A DNA stretch of 35,216 nt from Spongospora subterranea (Eukaryota; Endomyxa; Phytomyxea; Plasmodiophorida; Plasmodiophoridae), in assembly GCA_900404475.1 (NCBI GenBank), contig OUQQ01000150.1, positions 1-35,216 of the forward strand, given 5' to 3'. This document shows positions 33,339 to 35,216 of the stretch, piece by piece. A program made the translations under genes and the position numbers. The first letter of the stretch is position 1; the number at the start of each line of letters is the position of its first letter. Below the pieces are notes generated by a model, which saw only the letters and a program-made list of their open reading frames with translations, was not told the DNA's origin and did not search any database.

Positions 33339-34356
33339 ATGGCCAGCGCCGTCCGTAATTTCGCAGGCCCCAGCGCCGGATTGCCCCGTCTGGCGACAAT
33401 TCTATTGGGCGGTGGCGCTATCGTATACGGTGGATATAACTCCCTATTCACCGTAGATGGTGGTCATCGTGCCGTCATGTACAATCGTATTGTCGGTGTT
33501 AAAGACACCATCTATCCCGAAGGAACTCATATTATGCTCCCTTGGTTCGAGACCCCGACCATCTTTGACGTTCGTACAAAGCCCAAGAAAATCTCGTCCC
33601 CGACTGGAACGAAAGACATGCAAATGGTTCAAATTTCCCTCAGGTAATCAGCTCTTGCTGCACGAAGAGGGTTGTAACTGATTTATTTGTTAGAGTTCTG
33701 TACAAACCCGACGTCGCCGCTCTTCCGACCATTTTCCGACGTTTTGGTTCCGATTACGATGATCGTATCTTACCGTCGATTGTCAACGAGACTTTGAAAG
33801 CGGTTATCGCTCAGTATAACGCGGCTCAGCTGATCACAAAACGTGAGGAGGTTTCAAGAGAGATCAGAAATCACTTGCAGAAACGTGCCAAGGTTATGAA
33901 TTCGTTTTCTTTTTTCCTGTTTGTTCCTAATTCTGCCCCGATGCTATTTAGGACTTTTACATCCTTCTTGATGACGTGTCGATTACTCACCTTAGCTTCG
34001 GTGCTGAATACACGGCCGCCGTTGAGTCCAAACAGGTTGCTCAACAAGAAGCAGAGCGCGCCAAATTCATTGTGGAGCGCGCGCTTCAGGACAAGCGATC
34101 CACCGTCATTCATGCTCAAGGAGAAGCGCAAAGCGCGCAGATGATCGGCAAAGCGTTGTCGTCCAACCCGGGTTTCGTTGAGCTACGTCGTATGGAAGCT
34201 GCAAGGAAGATTTCAGCGTCGTTGGCGGCTTCACCTAACAAAGTCTATCTCTCCGCAGAGACGCTTCTGTTAAACCTGGGCGGCGCGCCTCATGAACATG
34301 GACAGATAGGAAAGACCAAACATATTATGGCCACGTCGCCAGCTGAAAGCGGCTAA
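33339..34356 (+). CDS. PHB2: Prohibitin-2
   Basis: Three exons (33339-33643, 33694-33892 and 33952-34356) with introns of 50 and 59 bp give exactly 302 residues, the usual length. PHB2 forms ring complexes with PHB1 in the mitochondrial inner membrane, where it scaffolds proteases and supports cristae. An N-terminal hydrophobic anchor ([15 protein letters not shown]) is followed by the SPFH/PHB domain: [56 protein letters not shown] then [29 protein letters not shown] and [12 protein letters not shown]. The coiled coil and [15 protein letters not shown] complete the family pattern. KISSPTG and the QLIT segment distinguish PHB2 from PHB1. The tail after LNLGG is a lineage-specific stretch of about 28 residues. 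The ATG is the first in frame and fits the family start. Confidence 0.96.
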
Positions 34357-34929
34357 TTCACTCATGGTGCTTTATACTCAATACACCTCATAGCTATTAG
34401 TGTTTTTCATGCCGGAATATCGCGCTCAACGTGGTTCCTCTCGCGTCGACTCATGATCGAATAGATTTGACCCCGAACCACATTTGATTTTTCTGGACAA
34501 CACTTCGGACTGCAGGCACTCGCTGACAAATTGGGAACACTACTGGAAAACCTTTTCATCATCAATATATGTTAGGACCGATCCACCGAAAACAGTTTCG
34601 CGACAATAACCCACGATCGCTTGGTAGCAGTGTCTCCGCTTCAGGTGATTCCATCGCCATCTCAATATTGTTGGAACAGTCTGAGGTGACGCCGCCATCG
34701 CTTCTCCTTGAATCAAGTACATGACCTTTGATCGTCCAATCAACGGGACATTGTGCACGATTGGTGTCTAATGTCTATAGTAAACGTTCATCCTCAAGGC
34801 CGACTTGCACTTTATTGAAAGAACTTCATTCTACTTCTTTGTCCTTTCGCTTGCCATAGCATCCCTCCACTTACAATCGATGTGAGAGCAGAGGGGACCA
34901 CTGTCCACATCGCGTGCCAAATTTTATTT
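34357..34929. other. 3' flank of PHB2, no gene seen
   Basis: The PHB2 3' UTR should lie here, although no AATAAA was found close to the stop. A 72-codon minus frame (34758-34540) has no recognisable motif and is not called. Confidence 0.4.
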
Positions 34930-35031
34930 TTTATACACACTAATTTTGGTAACACAAGATTTGTGTGTTACACACTATTTATGATATTGGTCGTGAAAAA
35001 GGGCCACGCTAATTAGTGTGATACACACTAA
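34930..35031. repeat. Cluster of TACACACTA motifs and hairpins
   Basis: TACACACTA occurs at 34934-34942, 34969-34977 and 35022-35030. The last copy forms a hairpin with TAGTGTG at 35014-35020 (7-bp arms, 3-nt loop). GTAACACA at 34949-34956 pairs with TGTGTTAC at 34964-34971 around a 7-nt loop. The block is AT-rich, contains no open frame, and sits about 580 bp after PHB2. It could be the end of a DNA transposon or a cluster of protein-binding sites. Confidence 0.6.
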
Positions 35032-35216
35032 ATACCGGAATCGGTGTAGTGGAAAATTATTCTGTATTGCATTTTGTTTCGACGAGATCTGTCGAATTAC
35101 AGAGCGTTTGCTGGAATTTAAGAAAGTTTGAAGTTGAAGATATCAAACTCCGTAACGCCATCTCAAAGGTGGTGACTGGGACTGGGACTGTACTATAGAA
35201 CACGGAAGTTTTTTGA
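35032..35216. other. Window end, nothing recognised
   Basis: This is AT-rich sequence ending in a short GACTGGGACTGGGACTG direct repeat near 35174-35190. No gene, RNA or mobile element is supported in the last 185 bp. Confidence 0.4.

Noticed and set aside
1..35216. tRNA or rRNA genes.
   Set aside because: I scanned by eye for T-arm-like GGTTCGAATCC words and rRNA core motifs and found none convincing. A tRNAscan-SE or Infernal run would be decisive.

Overview
This window is nuclear DNA from a compact-genome eukaryote, most likely a flagellated or zoosporic protist or protist-like lineage; I cannot place it more precisely. Almost every gene is split by GT-AG introns of only about 43-90 bp. 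The gene content is purely eukaryotic: prohibitin-2, ASPM, CCDC180, a diflavin reductase, CDP-DAG synthase, and PH and F-BAR proteins. The transposon relics are of eukaryotic types (PIF/Harbinger and Ty1/copia). There are no operons, Shine-Dalgarno sites or prokaryotic gene packing. Exons were joined by hand, accepting a junction only when reading frame, splice sites and family similarity agreed.

Layout. 1-3700 is gene-poor and holds decayed dispersed repeats. 3708-7356 holds an F-BAR-type protein (+) tail to tail with a PH-domain protein (-), then a protein with an Rsa3-like tail (-). 7357-11607 is a transposon graveyard: a MITE-like inverted repeat, an AT-rich hairpin, and a PIF/Harbinger relic with its Myb-like gene (+), a truncated transposase (-) and a foldback of about 100-bp arms between them. 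11608-16645 is a long CCDC180-type coiled-coil gene (+), ending 76 bp from the end of a CDP-diacylglycerol synthase gene (-, 17623-16722). A minisatellite lies at 18092-18299 and a two-exon COX7a-like gene at 19291-18939 (-). 19969-27210 is an ASPM ortholog (+) with an ASH-like N-terminus, calponin-homology region, about 30 IQ motifs and a helical C-terminus. 30272-27870 is a methionine-synthase-reductase-like diflavin reductase (-). 31490-32890 is a truncated copia relic (-). 33339-34356 is prohibitin-2 (+), followed by a cluster of short palindromes.

How the genes relate. ASPM (spindle poles) and CCDC180 (a family common in ciliated lineages) point to an organism with centrioles and flagella. 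PHB2 and the COX7a-like protein belong to the mitochondrial inner membrane. CDP-DAG synthase supplies phosphoinositide and cardiolipin precursors, and the neighbouring PH and F-BAR proteins would bind acidic or curved membranes. Nothing suggests co-transcription. The first about 16.7 kb is strikingly rich in GATC/CGATCG words and the rest is not, which is the main large-scale compositional feature.
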